Assembly: GCA_024449915.1 (NCBI GenBank)
Contig: JAMZAV010000627.1
Location: 434,001 to 498,000 of the forward strand
Length of the DNA stretch: 64,000 bases
Source: Sweltsa coloradensis
Lineage: Eukaryota > Arthropoda > Insecta > Plecoptera > Chloroperlidae
Direction: 5' to 3'
Position 1 is the stretch's first letter; every line of letters starts with the position of its first letter. The position numbers were made by a program, and so were the translations under genes. The notes beneath the pieces are model-generated. The model saw nothing but the letters and a program-made list of their open reading frames with translations, searched no databases and was not told the DNA's origin. Positions 63,301-64,000 of the stretch are shown here, piece by piece.

Positions 63301-64000
63301 AGTTTTTCTTCTAGCTTTTTGTCGTCATCATCATCACTCCATTCATCTTTTTTACCTTTCACCTTAGATTTCTTCTTAACATTTTGCTTTGCTTGGCTGT
63401 TAATAGTCCTACTGCCTTCACTCATTTTATCATTAATATCTTCATGCAGAACTGTTTCACCATCACTGTCACTGTCGACATTTTTCTTACCTTTAACCTT
63501 CTTTTTTGAGGTTTTCTTTGCTGCGGCTTTTGTCGACTCATCGTCGGAAGAATCGCCAGCATTCTTTTTGCCTTTAGCTTTCTTTGTGACCTTCTTGACA
63601 GGTGACTTAGGACCATCGTCGTCTGAATCGTTATCTTCATTATCACTTTCAGCCTTTTTTTTACTTTTATTTTTCTTCACAGATTTTTTATTGGTGGCCT
63701 TTGACACATCTTCCTCTGAATCACCATCATCAGCATCACTATCCCCTTTCTTCTTACCCTTGGGTTTCTTGGCGGCTTTCTTTGCTGCTTGCTTGGCCAA
63801 GAGTTCTTCATCTCCGGAATCTTTAGAAGGTTTGTTCTTCTCGTTGTCTTCATCACTCCAATCATCTTTCTTACCTTTGCCCTTTTGCTGCTTCTTTTTG
63901 GCAGTTGGCTTCAGAGATTTGGATGACACATTTTCTACGTCGTCCCCATCACCCAGAGAGTCGATCTTCGTCTTTTCCGTACTAAAGTCATCGTCAAAAT
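51165..64000 (-). CDS. ABCF1: ABCF1 homologue (ABC-F ATPase, ABC50/GCN20-like), 5' partial
   Basis: ABCF1 is a soluble ATPase with two nucleotide-binding domains and no membrane part; it associates with eIF2 and ribosomes in translation initiation. Nine exons are in the window: 62757-64000 (open to the right), 62363-62604, 61771-61996, 60295-60527, 58315-58552, 57680-57854, 57122-57534, 55410-55482 and 51165-51352. All junctions are GT-AG and all phases agree, giving at least 1009 codons; human ABCF1 is 845. Domain 1 has Walker A GPNGHGKTT, signature FSGGWRMR and Walker [13 protein letters not shown]; domain 2 has [17 protein letters not shown] and, split by an intron, [17 protein letters not shown] switch motifs follow each. 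The Lys/Asp/Glu-rich N-terminal region is that of ABCF1 rather than ABCF2 or ABCF3. It is convergent with ENDOG. Confidence 0.95.
51542..51583 (-). ncRNA. Hammerhead ribozyme motif, type I (left arm)
   Basis: On minus: stem I strand AUCUGC, core CUGAUGA, stem II GUCC-CAGAA-GGAC (four perfect pairs), core GAAA, stem III CGCG, then UC with predicted cleavage before GUGGAU, which closes stem I (six pairs, two of them wobble). The self-complementary ACGCGU stem III is too short for a stable monomer; such minimal stems occur in ribozymes of schistosome Sm-alpha repeats and Penelope-like elements, which cut as dimers. All core bases are intact. Confidence 0.85.
51953..51994 (+). ncRNA. Hammerhead ribozyme motif, type I (right arm)
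   Basis: The inverted counterpart, now on plus: AUCUGC, CUGAUGA, stem II GUCC-CAGAA-AGAC with one mispair, GAAA, CGCG and UC before GUGGAU; predicted cut between 51988 and 51989. The single stem II change should weaken but need not abolish folding. An RNA through the whole palindrome would carry one sense ribozyme and one antisense copy. Confidence 0.8.
53137..53340 (+). pseudogene. BED zinc-finger start of hAT transposase
   Basis: The frame begins [20 protein letters not shown] and continues into [20 protein letters not shown], the aromatic-plus-CxxC half of a BED finger. A one-base change then breaks the frame before the His pair; the sister copy at 59271-59546 keeps it open through HLKKH. 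No DDE-type or dimerisation region follows. Confidence 0.8.
53687..54547. mobile_element. Nested hAT-type element, 8-bp TSD ATTATTTC
   Basis: An 861-bp element with ends TAGTGTTGGCAA and TTGCCAACACTA, flanked by identical ATTATTTC at 53679-53686 and 54548-54555. AT-rich, no transposase. It is inserted in the larger hAT copy, so it is the younger of the two. Confidence 0.9.
54931..55165. repeat. Foldback repeat in ABCF1 intron
   Basis: GCAAAGCATTATGGGAGAAA near 54987 is inverted at 55100-55119, and GGGCAATAGACGATTTTCA near 54933 is approximately inverted near 55147-55163. The loop is about 80 nt. It looks like a MITE, but no target duplication was established. Confidence 0.65.
55246..55337 (+). 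repeat. Two-unit tandem repeat, ~46 bp
   Basis: CTGTTCCTCAGGATAGTCTG and its following bases recur as CTGTTCCTCAGGTTGGTCTG, with GCAAGACA and TGTNNTCTAG shared. Diverged at several sites. Confidence 0.8.
55410..55482 (-). CDS. ABCF1: ABCF1 exon with second Walker B end
   Basis: A 73-bp exon, [20 protein letters not shown] followed by EYKGG, between acceptor CTGTTTCAG and donor GGAG|GTAGGT. It supplies the catalytic Asp-Glu and the D-loop of the second ATPase domain. It is too short to stand out as an open frame but its phase and identity are clear. Confidence 0.93.
56505..56580 (-). repeat. tRNA-derived SINE-like unit (family 1)
   Basis: On minus: GGCTCGTTGGTCTTGTGGTT, CTGCTTCCAATGCAG (a paired anticodon arm) and CAGGGTTTGATTCCCGCC. 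The first 12 bases are like a tRNA-Pro 5' end. The T-stem is imperfect and the acceptor does not pair, and a sister copy is at 28568-28642, so it is a tRNA-derived repeat. Confidence 0.65.
56884..57170 (-). repeat. Minisatellite made of ABCF1 exon end plus splice donor
   Basis: The last ~49 nt of the exon ending at 57122, its donor (CTG|GTGAG) and a GT/CA tract are repeated three more times downstream in the intron, with AATCTCACC starting at 56884, 56967, 57043 and, for the true donor, 57114. Spacings are 83, 76 and 71 bp. The repeats keep GCG (Ala) where the true exon has CCG (Pro). Confidence 0.92.
57122..57534 (-). CDS. ABCF1: ABCF1 exon with second nucleotide-binding domain
   Basis: 413 bp, encoding [20 protein letters not shown], Walker [17 protein letters not shown], the Q-loop region RIGRFDQH, then [20 protein letters not shown] and [11 protein letters not shown]. 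The donor is the first of four identical-looking donors in tandem. Pro in VALPE is unusual; other family members have Ala or a similar small residue there. Confidence 0.95.
57680..57854 (-). CDS. ABCF1: ABCF1 linker exon
   Basis: It encodes [20 protein letters not shown], the charged linker between the two domains, and [18 protein letters not shown], the conserved lead into domain 2. Acceptor GGTATTACAG, donor GCACA|GTGAGT. Confidence 0.94.
58315..58552 (-). CDS. ABCF1: ABCF1 exon with domain 1 switch and linker
   Basis: It encodes [20 protein letters not shown] (the His-switch of domain 1), then [20 protein letters not shown] and the ABC-F linker helix of Lys/Glu-rich sequence. Acceptor CTCCCCTAG, donor GCG|GTAAGT. 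Confidence 0.95.
58926..60015 (-). mobile_element. hAT element with BED finger, inverted sister copy, TSD ATTGGGTT
   Basis: A 1090-bp element flanked by identical ATTGGGTT at 58918-58925 and 60016-60023. On minus it has the same ends and coding start as the copy at 52702-54714. It sits in the ABCF1 intron between the exons at 58315 and 60295. Confidence 0.93.
59271..59546 (-). pseudogene. BED zinc finger of hAT transposase, intact finger
   Basis: The frame contains [20 protein letters not shown], then [16 protein letters not shown]: the complete aromatic, Cys-Cys, His-His pattern of a BED finger. This is the DNA-binding N-terminus of hAT transposases. It ends without the catalytic core. The in-frame Met used here is not the element's first one; [13 protein letters not shown] codons precede it after a frame change. 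Confidence 0.85.
60295..60527 (-). CDS. ABCF1: ABCF1 exon with domain 1 signature and Walker B
   Basis: It encodes [20 protein letters not shown], then [16 protein letters not shown] and [20 protein letters not shown]. Acceptor CCCTCGCAG, donor GGACAA|GTGAGT; the split Asn codon is completed in the next exon. Confidence 0.96.
60528..61770 (-). other. ABCF1 intron, no repeat borders found
   Basis: No nested gene is seen. The stretch 61060-61300 is moderately GC-rich with CGCGCGAGTTGGCTCGCG-like palindromes but no recognised element. Confidence 0.5.
61771..61996 (-). CDS. ABCF1: ABCF1 exon with first Walker A lysine
   Basis: It completes GPNG and continues [20 protein letters not shown], then [20 protein letters not shown], the Q-loop region conserved in ABCF1. 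Acceptor CTGCCGCAG, donor GCGAG|GTAAGG. The intron splits the Walker A loop. Confidence 0.95.
62363..62604 (-). CDS. ABCF1: ABCF1 exon leading into domain 1
   Basis: It encodes [56 protein letters not shown] and [11 protein letters not shown]. These blocks match the start of the first ATPase domain of ABCF1. Acceptor CTTCTTTCAG, donor ATGG|GTAAGA. Confidence 0.95.
62757..64000 (-). CDS. ABCF1: ABCF1 N-terminal charged exon (5' partial)
   Basis: An uninterrupted frame from the window edge to the donor CAG|GTAGGT. It alternates Lys-rich ([20 protein letters not shown]) and Asp/Glu/Ser-rich ([18 protein letters not shown]) blocks. It has about three copies of a unit like [20 protein letters not shown] and ends [11 protein letters not shown]. 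In mammals this region binds eIF2 and is phosphorylated by CK2; the many S-D/E-x-E sites here would suit CK2. The frame runs on past 63929 to 64000, so the true start is outside. Confidence 0.93.

Noticed and set aside
1..64000. Bacterial features such as operons, CRISPR arrays or attachment sites
   Set aside because: Genes are spliced, repeats are eukaryotic transposons, and no regularly spaced repeat-spacer array is present; the only tandem arrays are microsatellites and the ABCF1 minisatellite.

Overview
This window is nuclear DNA from an animal, most likely a marine invertebrate; I cannot name the phylum. The evidence is spliced genes with long introns, about 37-40% GC, dense non-autonomous DNA transposons, LINE fragments, tRNA-derived SINE-like units, and a marked excess of the palindromic word TAGGCCTA. 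Three conserved metazoan genes could be rebuilt exon by exon, with splice phases that agree wherever both sides of a junction are present: SURF6 (minus, 16966-35916), ENDOG (plus, 35942-47194) and ABCF1 (minus, 51165 to past the right edge). SURF6 and ENDOG are head to head with 25 bp between their first ATGs. ENDOG and ABCF1 converge.

Layout. 1-16.9 kb has no host gene: hAT-type MITEs with 8-bp target duplications, a piggyBac-type element, a 0.6-kb dispersed repeat present twice, and a LINE RNase H domain split by 4.3 kb. 17-35.9 kb is SURF6 in four coding exons; its introns carry five copies of a Helentron/HINE-like repeat, foldback hairpins, SINE-like units and a 1-kb hAT element. 35.9-47.2 kb is ENDOG, with first, second and last coding exons visible. 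The catalytic exon is missing, and the intron where it belongs contains a 5-kb block (about 39.2-44.3 kb) of abnormal homopolymer-inflated sequence lying over a minus-strand LINE. 47.2-51.1 kb is intergenic. 51.2-64 kb is ABCF1, nine exons in the window, 5' end outside; its introns hold a near-perfect 0.7-kb palindrome with a hammerhead-ribozyme motif in each arm and two copies of one BED-finger hAT element in opposite orientation.

The three genes do different jobs: SURF6 in nucleolar ribosome assembly, ABCF1 in translation initiation on the ribosome, ENDOG as a mitochondrial nuclease. Their linkage may be ancient, since human SURF6 and ENDOG lie on 9q34 and human ABCF1 on 6p21.3, two members of the MHC paralogon.

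Most striking findings: the paired hammerhead ribozymes in a Penelope-like palindrome, the exon/splice-donor minisatellite in ABCF1, the proto-MHC-like linkage with a bidirectional SURF6/ENDOG promoter, and several nested transposon insertions resolved by exact target duplications. All family calls come from reading motifs by eye; no database search was run.
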